Numbered from the stretch's first letter, positions 18,009 to 27,034 are shown. The stretch: DNA of 64,000 nt from CAVPCZ01 sp963779225 (GCA_963779225.1 CAVZWW010000003.1:1488001-1552000), one strand, 5' to 3'. The notes: generated by a model from the sequence alone, not told the origin. Made by a program: numbers and translations.

Positions 18009-18063
18009 GAGGCACAGTGCCACACCTCCCGGGTCTCACCCTTTGGGTGTAGCACAGTGCCTC
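18009..18063. terminator. Candidate bidirectional terminator hairpin between convergent genes
   Basis: GAGGCAC (18009-18015) pairs with GTGCCTC (18057-18063), and inside lies a second hairpin ACCCTTTGGGT (18039-18049). It sits between the 3' ends of the plus-strand symporter and the minus-strand DUF2911 gene. There is no U-tract, so the terminator role is tentative. Confidence 0.4.
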
Positions 18064-18069
18064 CCCGGG

Positions 18070-18930
18070 CTACTTCTTCTTCCAGTCGGCAATCAGCTGT
18101 TCCGTCGCTGTCACGTTCGCACCGGGATTCTGAGCCTTGGCGAGTTTGATCGATTCCTCGCCAAGAGTGATGGCTTCTTTGAAATTCCCCTTCTCGGCCA
18201 ACAATTGCGCCTTCGTCCGGACGTTCGAGGCATTACGGTTGAGTGCCAGAGAGCGGTCCACCCAAACCATGGCCTGTTCAAGCGAGAATTTCTCGGTCAG
18301 ACCGTACCGGGCCGCCTGATTCAGCACACGCCAGTCACCCACCTGCGATTCGATGTTTGCCAGCGTCGCAAACTCGGCACTGAAGCCCACTGCAAGCTTC
18401 TCCCACGCAATCACCACCCGTGTAGACGTCGGGGTCAGATCGGTGAAGGTAAATGACAGCCATTCCTCGTGCGGATTCGCGACCGGCTGCACATTGATCT
18501 TCAGGGTGTCATATTTGGGCTCATAGATCGTCCCCCAGTTCTTGACTTCAGTGTTAAAGACCAACTGCCACTCGTTTTTCCCCGGGATGATCAGGAAACG
18601 GTATGTTCCCGCGCCCAGCCTGGCGCCATTGATGGTGACCGGATCGCTGAAGGTGATCAGGGTCGGTTCGTTTGCACCGACACGCCAGACCTGGTCATAG
18701 GGGAGCAGTCCGCCCCAGATAGTCCTCCCCTTCACGCCGGGGCGGTGATACGTTACGGTGATTTCGCTCAATCCGACGACCTGTTTGACCATTGCCCCCT
18801 GGCTGATCATCGGAACACGGCGTTGGGGGAGTTCGGGGGCTCGGACGGTCTGGGCGTGCAAAGCGGTGCTGCCGAGCAACAGGACAGCGCAGAGCGATAT
18901 GCCTGCAAAGAGGCGGACTGGGGTGGTCAT
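18070..18930 (-). CDS. DUF2911 domain secreted protein with helical C-terminal repeat
   Basis: A 286-residue secreted protein with a clear signal peptide (VRLFAGISLCAVLLLGS, cleavage after ALHAQ). Residues about 50-190 are the DUF2911 domain, recognised by 'GRTIWGGLLPYDQVWRVGANEPT'. The last 90 residues are helical and look like one or two TPR-type repeats ('SLALNRNASNVRTKAQLLAEKGNFKEAITLGEE', quoted in part). ATG 18930 is preferred over ATG 18942 because GGAG then sits six bases upstream. Function of DUF2911 is not established. Single-gene unit. Confidence 0.8.
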   Translation of the reverse strand: MTTPVRLFAGISLCAVLLLGSTALHAQTVRAPELPQRRVPMISQGAMVKQVVGLSEITVTYHRPGVKGRTIWGGLLPYDQVWRVGANEPTLITFSDPVTINGARLGAGTYRFLIIPGKNEWQLVFNTEVKNWGTIYEPKYDTLKINVQPVANPHEEWLSFTFTDLTPTSTRVVIAWEKLAVGFSAEFATLANIESQVGDWRVLNQAARYGLTEKFSLEQAMVWVDRSLALNRNASNVRTKAQLLAEKGNFKEAITLGEESIKLAKAQNPGANVTATEQLIADWKKK

Positions 18931-18983
18931 AGTGATCTCCATACTGTAGGATGTGGGAAAAGTGGTGCGGTAAGGTAGGAAAG

Positions 18984-19016
18984 TGGGGGGTGACTTACAA
19001 TGGGGGGTGACTTGCA
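18984..19016. repeat. Two 16-base direct repeats upstream of the DUF2911 gene
   Basis: TGGGGGGTGACTT(A/G)CA occurs at 18984-18999 and 19001-19016, differing at one base and spaced 17 bases apart. It lies 55-85 bases upstream of the minus-strand DUF2911 start, so it may be a regulator-binding repeat. Confidence 0.5.
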
Positions 19017-19069
19017 GCGTTTTCTTCTTGCAGGTGATGCGGGTTTCAGGTACTTTTTAACTCTACCGC

Positions 19070-19083
19070 GCAGGAATTCCTGC
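19070..19083. promoter_or_regulatory. 14-base perfect palindrome in the divergent promoter region
   Basis: GCAGGAATTCCTGC is self-complementary and lies between the divergent DUF2911 and SPFH genes, about 80 bases before the SPFH start. Possible operator; no matching regulator identified in the window. Confidence 0.35.
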
Positions 19084-19121
19084 ACTCTGAGCGTCGGTGT
19101 ACGGGATATCATTCCGTGCTT

Positions 19122-19136
19122 TTTGACCCTGTCAAA
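19122..19136. promoter_or_regulatory. Inverted repeat upstream of the SPFH gene
   Basis: TTTGAC-CCT-GTCAAA is a perfect 6-3-6 inverted repeat ending 25 bases before the SPFH start codon. Its position suggests an operator overlapping the promoter or leader of the SPFH/fusion-enzyme unit. Confidence 0.4.
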
Positions 19137-19161
19137 TGATCGTCTACATGAGGAGACATCC

Positions 19162-20139
19162 ATGGAGTTCTTGCTTGGTGCTGCCGTTCTGATCGGTGTC
19201 GTGATCGCGATCGAATACCGGTTTCGGAATCCGGACAGTCTCATCATTCGTGAAGGGAAGGAGGGATTCGCGGAGCGGAAGTCCCGGCTCTACCCGCGGC
19301 ACCTCAGCCTGGTGCTGCCCCGGACAACGCATGCGTTCCAGGTGAGGGTGGAGGCAATTGCCAGGGGGAATCTTGACGTGCGCGCCGTACTGGCGGCGTC
19401 TGTGGCGGCCTCACCCGACCATCTTGACGCACTGGTCCGCATGGGCGGATGGCGGAAAGATGCCGTCGAACGTGCGGCGAAAGAACTGGAAGGTCAACTG
19501 CAATCGCAGGTCAAGGAGTACACCGAACAGTTCACGGTGGAGGAGTTGTCGTCGCAAAAGCTGCTTGAATATCTGCAACAGCAATTGCCGGCCAGCAAAA
19601 AGGGGCTTGGTATCGAGGTGGTCTCTCTGGTGCTGCTTTCGTACGGTCCCGGCGAGACGCGGATTGTGGAGGCGCTTCAGCAGCAGGAACATGCCCGCAT
19701 TCTCGAGCGGACCGAAACTCTGGAGCAGCAGGCGCGCATCGCCGCTGCTAAGACGAAGCTGAAGGCGGACGAAGAGATCGCCCTGCTCGAACATGCGCTC
19801 GAACTGAAAAAGTACGAGATGAAGAAGACTCAGGTCGAGCAGGAATCCGCGCTCGCCGACCTTCGTGTCGATGACGATATCCGCCGTCACCGCAAGCAGC
19901 TTCTGCTCGATAAGGAAGAATTCGAGATGCTGAAGAGCAACCCCGAGCTTCTGATGCTGACTCCCCAGGCAGCCCGTCTGGCGGAAGCCAGTCAGGGGCT
20001 AAGGAACGCCCGCACCATCGTTTCGCTCTCGCCGCAGGATCTGGCGCAGGGGTCGGACCTGCTCGGCATGTTTCAGCGGCTGCTCCAGAACGCGCTGGGA
20101 TCGCGCACCGGCGGAGAAGCGGCTCCTAAGACCAAATAG
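19162..20139 (+). CDS. SPFH/Band 7-like membrane-anchored coiled-coil protein
   Basis: A 325-residue protein with one N-terminal membrane segment (MEFLLGAAVLIGVVIAI). A beta/alpha section about residues 35-150 resembles the SPFH (stomatin/prohibitin/flotillin) core, with 'VRVEAIARGNLDVRAVLAASVA'. A long Glu/Gln/Lys/Arg-rich coiled coil follows (about 170-260), with a short helical tail containing 'PELLMLTPQAARLAE'. ATG 19162 is chosen over an upstream ATG at 19000 because AGGAG precedes it and it starts exactly at the membrane segment. It lies 35 bases before the giant fusion enzyme, so the two probably form an operon. Family assignment is moderate because SPFH proteins are divergent. Confidence 0.6.
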   Translation: MEFLLGAAVLIGVVIAIEYRFRNPDSLIIREGKEGFAERKSRLYPRHLSLVLPRTTHAFQVRVEAIARGNLDVRAVLAASVAASPDHLDALVRMGGWRKDAVERAAKELEGQLQSQVKEYTEQFTVEELSSQKLLEYLQQQLPASKKGLGIEVVSLVLLSYGPGETRIVEALQQQEHARILERTETLEQQARIAAAKTKLKADEEIALLEHALELKKYEMKKTQVEQESALADLRVDDDIRRHRKQLLLDKEEFEMLKSNPELLMLTPQAARLAEASQGLRNARTIVSLSPQDLAQGSDLLGMFQRLLQNALGSRTGGEAAPKTK

Positions 20140-20174
20140 TCCAGCGGCAACTCACACGCTTCCCGGGCATTCCC

Positions 20175-23100
20175 GTGTCATCTACTTCCTCCCATCATAT
20201 CGATCCATTGTGGCCTTTCCGGCTCAAGCCGATCAAGGCGGCCCGCGTTTCGGAGATCAGCGAAGCGACCGCCGCCTCTGAAACGCCTCCGGAAGAGCGC
20301 GTCAACTTCCATATCGGAAACCCGGTGCAGGACGAACGGCTCCGGTCAGCCTACCTCCGTATGGTGCTCGGGATCGACATCCGGCGTGACGACCTCGGCG
20401 AAGATGCCACCGATCAGCTGCTCGCCGAACTTGCGTGGGAACCGGACGACCGTCGGGTGATTGAGTTCCTGCGCACACTCATCGGCAAGAGCGGGCCATA
20501 TACGCCCCGCGGGGGTTTCACCCGGGCCAATCCGCATCGTATCACCCAGGAACTCTCCAGGTGGCTCCAGCAACAGGAGACACTGACGTATGATCTGGGG
20601 CAGGTGACCGGGAAGCGGGAGATCATTCTTGCATCTGGAGGGATTGCCGAAACGTTGCGCGTCCTGCTCCATGCACTCTCGGCGAATCTGGTGGAGAGGT
20701 CGGCGCACTTCTTTTTCCTGAACACGGATGTTGAAGTCGATGAAGACCTCTTCAGCGGGATGCGCTTCGAACGTCTTCCGTCAGACGGGCAGAGCGCGCT
20801 GGCGAGGATGGCTGAACATTTTACCTCCGTGCGGGAAATGCCGACGTTTCTCTTTATCGGCTGTGCACTGCAGGAAGATACGCGCCGGGCATTGCGGCAA
20901 ATGAGCATCGAGGCACCGCTGATGTTCATCGAGGCCAATGACGAACCCAACCACCGGTCACTGGCACGGGAAGCGAAACTCGTGCACCGTGTCGTCCGGA
21001 TGCTGACGCCGGGAATTTTTTCGCCGAAGCTTCGTGATCTTTCCACCGTTTTTCTCCTGGGCAATGCAGGTATCCTGGGAGTTTTTGAATCCATGCACTT
21101 TCAGCTGAAAGGCACGCCCTCCGCTTCCGAGCTGGAATTGCTGGCATACCTCCTCGATCGGCGTGAAGATTGGGAGGGGGTGGCGACAACCTCGATTGAA
21201 CTCCCCATTGACCGTCAGGGGGAGCGATTCGTGGCGCTCAGCAATGTCGGAAAGCCTCTTGCCGGGTATGCGGCTCGGGTCGAACGTCTCGCAGAACACG
21301 CTACCGAGAATCGCGTCGGGAGATTGGTGGAGAGAGCCCTGAACATCGGGGCCAGGGTCGATCTCGCTGTTCAGCGCCTGCAGGAGAGGGCTCATGCCCC
21401 GGGCGTCGAAATGTTCGCGCACACAGATGCACGGACTCTCGTGACCGATCTGGCGGCGAACGTGGAATCCGTGGCGTGGCGGGTGGCGCTGCGTGACAGT
21501 TTCCTTCAGGTATTTCTCAGAAGCCATCCGGAATACCTCCCTTCTGCATGTGTTGTCGTCAGCGGGTCCTCGCGGACGGCGCTGGGATTGCTCGGGTTTC
21601 ACTGCGGCATACGGGAAGTCATCATTCCCGATTTGAGCTGGAGCTATGAACATTGCTTCCCGAGGGTTGAAGCTGTTCCCCTGACACCGGACTACACTCT
21701 CGATGCCGATGCGATTCTGGCGGTCGTCAGAAGAAAACTCGCAGCGGATCCGCAGTGGCATCGTTACGGCGCGGTGGCGATCAATAATCCGCACAATGCG
21801 ACCGGACGCGTATTTCGTGAACACGACGTCTCCCGGCTTCTCGTCGGACTGCTGGAGATGAACATTCTCGTCATCGACGATCTTTCATACCAGGATGTCG
21901 CGCCGGAGGAAGGGCTGCCGGGTATTGCCACGCTGCGTCAGCTGGCCGACGGTCTGGTGCGGGCGGGGCGGTTGACGGAACAACAGACCGTGAACGTTGT
22001 GACGGTGCATTCGGTGTCCAAGACCGATTCCCTGGCGGGTGCAAGGCTGGCTGTTGTGGAAATCCGGCAGGCCGGTCTTCGAAAGGCATTCCTCCGCGTG
22101 GAGGAGCGCATACAGCCGAACATCGCGGCAATCCTGATGACGTATCTGTTCTACCGGAACACCCCCGAAGTGCCGCGCGCATACTGGCAACTCCGGAACA
22201 GGATCTTCCTGGAACGAAGCGAGGCATTGCTCCAGGCATCTACACAATTGCCAAAGGAGCGGAATACCTTCGCTATCAGGATTCTCCCTCCGACCGGCAG
22301 CATGTATCCGCTTATGGTGATCGACCGTCTGCCTTCCGGCCTGTCGCTGGACTGGCTTGCATCCGGACTGGCACGCCAGGGCATCGGGATTCTGCCGCTG
22401 TCCACGTTTGCGCGGACGGAGGAAGGGTTTGAAACGGGACGCAAGACATTCCGCCTGACTCTCGGCGGAACGGATGGTGCGGAAACGCTCCGGATCAAAA
22501 CACGCCGGGTCCTGATTGACCTCAATCGTCTTGTGGAGCAGGAGGCATTCCGGTACAACCGGCACTACGCATCCTTGATAACGGTCCCGGTCCGGTTCCA
22601 GGAAACGCAGGACAGCGCTCGATGGGCGGAGGCGATGGAGACCGTGCAGCACGAATGTGTCCGGATGATGCATCCTGCTCCCCGCCCGTTCCAGGGAGTT
22701 GTGGCGGATGCCCGCTTCAGCGAGGAGTATGTGCCGGCCCGGCTCGCGACGCTGCACCGGCGCTATCGCGATCGTCTGATGCTCGCCGATTACACCATTG
22801 CCGCTGCGGATGTGGACGGGGCGAGGTCGCTCGCGGTCCGGCTGGAGCGTGAGTTTTACAAAGACTCCCTTACGCAGCGCCAGGCCACATTCCAGAACCG
22901 CCTGTACGATCGAACGGTGCATCCGACACAGATGTACTCCATCAAGGTGGAACAGGCTGCGGACGAGGTCATCGCCGGGATCGTGCGGGGGGAGGGAGCG
23001 ACGACTCAGGCAGCAACCTCACTGGCAAAGGCCCTTCAGGCGGAATTCCTTGGACTCAATGTGGCCATCTCGTCGAGCGAGGAATCGGACGAACTGCTTC

Positions 23101-25778
23101 TCGATCTTGATGCCCTTATCGCCGCCGAAAATCTCCAGCGCCTGACCGCGGGCGATGACACGAGGCAGCAGGTGTCCTTCTGGGGGGACTGGGACGGCAG
23201 CAACCGGCCTTCGGGTCAGGGTCATCGTCTTGTGGCGACGACCCTGATGGCCAATGTCACGCGCATGTCACGTTTACTCTCGCTTGTCGTGCGGTCGGCG
23301 GACCCGCCGGGAGTTGACAGCTCGCTCGTCGATGAACTCCGGCAATTGCCGGAGAAGAACACACGATTTTCTGTTCTGCTGCATGATATCACCCGGTTGA
23401 CCCATCAGCTGGAGAAACGATATCGCGGCATCCTCCCGGTTTTCGTCAAACCCGGGGCCGTCCGCGGTCTCGGCATGAAACTGGGTATTGCGCGTGACCC
23501 GCTAACGCTTCTCTGGCGCCATAACGACCGCCTGGAACGGAAGATGTTCCATCTGCGGACGCAACGACGGGAATCCCTCGAATACTACTTCAGCCTCAAC
23601 AAGCGGTTGCGCAAGCAGCTCCACGGGTTGATACGCGTCATTCAGCAGCAGCGGCACGACGTGCGCCTTCTGGTCGAAGCAGGGCAGTATGGCGACCTGC
23701 TGCAGCGCATGGTGATTACCCCCCGGATCCATCAGAATATCATCACCGCGCAGGATTCGTTTGCCATCGACACCACCGTGCACAACATCTATGAAATCAA
23801 CGAGATATCCGGACGGTACGGCAACCCGGGCATGATCCTCACCCTTCAGGTGAGTATGTCGACGAAGGCGGAGGCGCTTATCGCGCTCGACAGGAAAATG
23901 CGGGCGCATCACGAGCAGACGCTGCGCGAGCATCCGGATCTCGAGTTGCCGATCGTGAGGCTCGTTCCGCTGTTCGAAGATCTGGATGCCATTGAGTCGA
24001 TCCCCGCCTATCTCCAGCAGATCTGGGATTATGCGTTCCAGAGCCGCCGGCTCAATCAGGAAACGGAGGATCGGTTTGTCGAAATCATCGGAGAAGTGTT
24101 CATCGCCGGTTCGGATATCAGTCAGCAGGTGGGACAGGCGGCGGGGGCGGTGCTGTATCGAAGAGCCAAGCACAAAATCATCGTCTGGCTTGCCGAACAC
24201 CGGCTCGTCGATCATGTGCGGTTGAAAATGGGAAGCGGGGAGCCCATGCAGCGCCAGGGCGGCTACTATGCACCGATGTCGGGGAAACCTGCCTTTGAGC
24301 GGGGGACGCTCGCGTCGCTGCCGGCATCGCTGCCTGCAGCGGCGCGCAAGAGTGCACAGTACGCGACAACGCCGGTGATGGGGATCTTCGGGGGCGGGGA
24401 CCTTCGCACCCTTCAGGGGACAATTTCCGAACAGCTGCGGTCTCTGCCGGTGGAGGAACGTCTGCACGTCCTCCATCACCTCCGGGAAGCGCAGCGCCAT
24501 CATCGATCCGCTCTTATCAGTGCCGCGGAAGCGCTCGTGGAAAGCAGGATGAAGCAGCACAACAGGGGGTCGCAGCAGCTGGAGAGGCTGACGATCGGGA
24601 ACGCTGATTCCGTTTATGACCGATTCATCGACATGCTGACCGAGGATTTCCGTCAGATTCTGTACGGAAGGGAGGAGGATGCGCTGGGGATTCACATCAT
24701 TGCCTATTTCATTGCCCGCTCTATGCCACAGCTGCGTGATCGTCCGACCGTCCGTCCCGTCCGGGGGAGTGCCGGCGCTCGCGGTCAGGAAATACTCGGT
24801 GAGGTCGCGCGCATGATCCCGTTGAGCCGGCGGGGCAGCCTCCTCCGGGCCATCGCGCACAATCAGTCGCAGACAATGGTGCTGGGCATCAATCAATTGA
24901 CGACCGGTCTGTTTCGGGCGCTTCAACGCTTTGCCGGAGTGGAGTTCACCGAAGGGCATGCGGAGACTCTGATCGTCGATCGCATTCTTCCCCAGCTTCC
25001 TGTGTACGAGATCCTGCAGTCGCTCCGGTTGTATCATGATCCGGAACTGCGCTGGCTGAAGGAGGTCGAGGCGGCGTTTCCCGCGGGCAATTCAGCTTTT
25101 CTGGCTTTGCGTGAAGACAATGACAGCATGCCGCACTTCATCGGCCTCCTGCAGCAGGAATTACTGCGCCGCCATGGGATGGATGTTAATGACTTCTTTG
25201 ACGACGGGAAGCTCCTTCCTGATTTGCTCCCCCATCTCCGGCCGGATCTGGCGATACTCCTCCAGGGGAATCTGTTCAACACCGACGTGGAGCAGATGCT
25301 GGATGGCGTTCACACGTCGTTCAACACGGCCTGGAGGAATGCGGTGGCGGAAGGTATGGGCATACCGGATCAGATCCGGACCTGGCGGTCGGCCATCTGG
25401 GGGTTGCTGAAGCAGCCGATAGTGGATCGCGTCCGGAGTTTTGCCGAACTTGCCGTGGCACTTCATTCTCTTTCCCCCGCGGACATTGCGGGTGTGGCAA
25501 CCGGGAGGCCGTCGAAGCTCAAAGTTTCCGATGAGCTTTCGCACTTCTTCCGTTCCGCGAATCAGAATGACGAGCTTCGCGATTTTCTGGCATCGACGCT
25601 CCGGTATCTCACGGCGTTGTCGGAGGGGATGCTGGAGGTGCCGGTGTCCATTATCCGTTCCATCAAGGAAGTCGAACGAATCGCGATGATCGAAGAGCAG
25701 GAGGTTTCGCCGGAGAAGCAGGATTTGTTGCGGTATTACCTGCTACAGATCGCGCGTGTGGCGGGGGAGAACGGGTAG
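20175..25778 (+). CDS. Giant fusion: tandem aminotransferase-fold domains plus divergent PEP-carboxylase-like module
   Basis: A 1867-residue cytoplasmic protein with no signal peptide, GTG start, no frameshift. Residues about 430-800 are a class I/II PLP aminotransferase: 'NNPHNATGRV' at 537-546, 'IDDLSYQD' with Y572, and 'HSVSKTDSLAGARL' with the predicted Schiff-base K616. Residues 40-400 look like a degenerate copy of the same fold ('HIGNPVQDERLRSAY', 'REIILASGGIAETLRVLL') without a matching Lys. From about 800 to the end, motifs run in PEP carboxylase order: TVHPTQ (914-919) for TAHPTE, GDWDGSNRP (1004-1012) for GDRDGNP, 'VSMSTKAEAL', 'VPLFEDLDAI' for APLFETLDDL, AGSDISQQVG near 1313 for GYSDSAKDAG, and GSGEPMQRQGG (1353-1363) where PEPC has GRGGSIGRGG. 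The catalytic Arg and the GYSDSxKD Lys are replaced, so PEPC activity is doubtful. Preceded by an SPFH-like gene. Confidence 0.65.
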   Translation: MSSTSSHHIDPLWPFRLKPIKAARVSEISEATAASETPPEERVNFHIGNPVQDERLRSAYLRMVLGIDIRRDDLGEDATDQLLAELAWEPDDRRVIEFLRTLIGKSGPYTPRGGFTRANPHRITQELSRWLQQQETLTYDLGQVTGKREIILASGGIAETLRVLLHALSANLVERSAHFFFLNTDVEVDEDLFSGMRFERLPSDGQSALARMAEHFTSVREMPTFLFIGCALQEDTRRALRQMSIEAPLMFIEANDEPNHRSLAREAKLVHRVVRMLTPGIFSPKLRDLSTVFLLGNAGILGVFESMHFQLKGTPSASELELLAYLLDRREDWEGVATTSIELPIDRQGERFVALSNVGKPLAGYAARVERLAEHATENRVGRLVERALNIGARVDLAVQRLQERAHAPGVEMFAHTDARTLVTDLAANVESVAWRVALRDSFLQVFLRSHPEYLPSACVVVSGSSRTALGLLGFHCGIREVIIPDLSWSYEHCFPRVEAVPLTPDYTLDADAILAVVRRKLAADPQWHRYGAVAINNPHNATGRVFREHDVSRLLVGLLEMNILVIDDLSYQDVAPEEGLPGIATLRQLADGLVRAGRLTEQQTVNVVTVHSVSKTDSLAGARLAVVEIRQAGLRKAFLRVEERIQPNIAAILMTYLFYRNTPEVPRAYWQLRNRIFLERSEALLQASTQLPKERNTFAIRILPPTGSMYPLMVIDRLPSGLSLDWLASGLARQGIGILPLSTFARTEEGFETGRKTFRLTLGGTDGAETLRIKTRRVLIDLNRLVEQEAFRYNRHYASLITVPVRFQETQDSARWAEAMETVQHECVRMMHPAPRPFQGVVADARFSEEYVPARLATLHRRYRDRLMLADYTIAAADVDGARSLAVRLEREFYKDSLTQRQATFQNRLYDRTVHPTQMYSIKVEQAADEVIAGIVRGEGATTQAATSLAKALQAEFLGLNVAISSSEESDELLLDLDALIAAENLQRLTAGDDTRQQVSFWGDWDGSNRPSGQGHRLVATTLMANVTRMSRLLSLVVRSADPPGVDSSLVDELRQLPEKNTRFSVLLHDITRLTHQLEKRYRGILPVFVKPGAVRGLGMKLGIARDPLTLLWRHNDRLERKMFHLRTQRRESLEYYFSLNKRLRKQLHGLIRVIQQQRHDVRLLVEAGQYGDLLQRMVITPRIHQNIITAQDSFAIDTTVHNIYEINEISGRYGNPGMILTLQVSMSTKAEALIALDRKMRAHHEQTLREHPDLELPIVRLVPLFEDLDAIESIPAYLQQIWDYAFQSRRLNQETEDRFVEIIGEVFIAGSDISQQVGQAAGAVLYRRAKHKIIVWLAEHRLVDHVRLKMGSGEPMQRQGGYYAPMSGKPAFERGTLASLPASLPAAARKSAQYATTPVMGIFGGGDLRTLQGTISEQLRSLPVEERLHVLHHLREAQRHHRSALISAAEALVESRMKQHNRGSQQLERLTIGNADSVYDRFIDMLTEDFRQILYGREEDALGIHIIAYFIARSMPQLRDRPTVRPVRGSAGARGQEILGEVARMIPLSRRGSLLRAIAHNQSQTMVLGINQLTTGLFRALQRFAGVEFTEGHAETLIVDRILPQLPVYEILQSLRLYHDPELRWLKEVEAAFPAGNSAFLALREDNDSMPHFIGLLQQELLRRHGMDVNDFFDDGKLLPDLLPHLRPDLAILLQGNLFNTDVEQMLDGVHTSFNTAWRNAVAEGMGIPDQIRTWRSAIWGLLKQPIVDRVRSFAELAVALHSLSPADIAGVATGRPSKLKVSDELSHFFRSANQNDELRDFLASTLRYLTALSEGMLEVPVSIIRSIKEVERIAMIEEQEVSPEKQDLLRYYLLQIARVAGENG

Positions 25779-25811
25779 GATTCCGGAAATCCCGGTTTTC
25801 GTCGTTTTCGT

Positions 25812-25841
25812 TTGACAATGAAGACCGCCGTTTGTAGATTT
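25812..25841 (+). promoter_or_regulatory. Candidate promoter of galT-galM
   Basis: TTGACA (25812-25817), an 18-base spacer and TAGATT (25836-25841) lie just after the fusion-enzyme gene. The LacI-type palindrome begins 54 bases downstream of the -10. Confidence 0.5.
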
Positions 25842-25895
25842 CGTCAGTGATAATTCCCAGGCTCACTCTCACAGCAGTGAGTTTTTTGTGTGAAT

Positions 25896-25915
25896 TGATG
25901 TTAGCGCTAACATCA
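25896..25915. promoter_or_regulatory. LacI-family operator upstream of galT
   Basis: The 20-base sequence TGATGTTAGCGCTAACATCA is a perfect palindrome with a central CG, the hallmark of LacI/GalR-family operators. The same palindrome recurs at 28469-28490. It lies 90 bases upstream of the galT start and downstream of the candidate promoter, so binding could block elongation or a promoter not recognised here. Confidence 0.75.
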
Positions 25916-26005
25916 TGCGGGGAAAACATTTGCTGTCGCCAGGGAGCGCAACAAATTGGGCGCCGACTGCTTAACACTGGAAAGAACAAGGCCCTGCTCG
26001 CTTCG

Positions 26006-27034
26006 ATGAACCTTGCAGATCACCCTCACAGGCGATACAACCCCCTCTCCGGAGAATGGATACTCGTGTCGCCCCACAGGACAAAACGGCCCTGGCAAGG
26101 CAAACAGGAACCTCTGGGTGACCTTCATCGTCCGGCGCACGATCCGGACTGTTACCTGTGTCCCGGCAATACCCGTGCCGGCGGCCATAAGAACCCGGAC
26201 TATACGGGGACCTACGTCTTCACCAACGACTTTGCAGCGCTCCTCCCGGATGGTCCGGTTACATCCGCCACTCCCCATCCGCTCGTCAGGTATGAAGGAA
26301 TTCAGGGGACGAGCCGGGTTGTCTGCTTTTCGCCGCGACACGATCTCACGCTCCCGGAGCTTGCGATCCCTGAAATACGTCAGGTGGTTGACACCTGGGT
26401 ACGGGAGTCGGCTGAACTGGGCAAGCTCTACCGCTGGGTCCAGATTTTTGAAAACAAGGGTGAGATGATGGGATGTTCGAACCCCCACCCTCATGGGCAG
26501 ATCTGGGCGGGGTCGTCATTGCCCGCCGAACCGGCAAAGGAACATCGCCAACAGCGGGAGTATCTCACGCAGACCGGGGCGATCCTCTTGTTGGACTACC
26601 TGCGGTACGAAGTTGAATGCTCCGAGCGGGTCGTGCTGGAAAACACACACTGGGTTTGCCTGGTGCCATTCTGGGCGGTGTGGCCCTTCGAAGTGGTACT
26701 CCTTCCCCGGCGGCATGTTCTGCGTCTGACAGACCTGATGGAGGGGGAACGGGACATGCTTGCAGACATCCTCAAGCGTCTTCTGACACGCCTTGACAAT
26801 CTTTTTCAGATTCCCTTTCCGTATACATTCGGCTGGCACGGTGCACCGTATCAGGAACATGCCCCCGAATTCTGGCAGCTCCATGCGCATCTGATGCCCC
26901 CGCTTCTCCGTTCTGCCACCGTGCAGAAATTCATGGTCGGCTATGAGCTGCTTGCGGAGCCTCAACGTGACATTACACCCGAACAGGCCGCCGCGACGAT
27001 GCGGACTATGCCGGAGGTTCGATTCCAGCCGTGA
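26006..27034 (+). CDS. galT: Galactose-1-phosphate uridylyltransferase
   Basis: A 342-residue enzyme of the Leloir pathway that swaps UMP between UDP-glucose and galactose-1-phosphate. The active-site motif is NPHPHGQIW, with H161 and nucleophile H163 in the HPHGQ pattern. Zinc ligands are visible as CYLC (C49, C52), and 'RYNPLSGEWILVSPHR' opens the family domain. An upstream in-frame ATG at 25847 would add 53 residues running over the operator, so ATG 26006 is preferred. It is followed by galM, and a LacI-type operator lies just upstream, so sugar-dependent control is likely. Full length for the family. Confidence 0.92.
   Translation: MNLADHPHRRYNPLSGEWILVSPHRTKRPWQGKQEPLGDLHRPAHDPDCYLCPGNTRAGGHKNPDYTGTYVFTNDFAALLPDGPVTSATPHPLVRYEGIQGTSRVVCFSPRHDLTLPELAIPEIRQVVDTWVRESAELGKLYRWVQIFENKGEMMGCSNPHPHGQIWAGSSLPAEPAKEHRQQREYLTQTGAILLLDYLRYEVECSERVVLENTHWVCLVPFWAVWPFEVVLLPRRHVLRLTDLMEGERDMLADILKRLLTRLDNLFQIPFPYTFGWHGAPYQEHAPEFWQLHAHLMPPLLRSATVQKFMVGYELLAEPQRDITPEQAAATMRTMPEVRFQP

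Noticed and set aside
23502..25037. 511-codon minus-strand opening opposite the fusion enzyme
   Set aside because: Composition is His/Arg/Leu-rich as expected from the antisense of a GC-rich gene, and the plus strand has clear family motifs.
20175..25778. Plain annotation as an active PEP carboxylase
   Set aside because: The catalytic Arg loop and the conserved Lys are missing, so activity cannot be claimed.
27014..27034. GGTTCGATTCC resembling a tRNA T-arm
   Set aside because: It is the last codons of galT in frame (EVRFQP), with no acceptor or anticodon stems around it.
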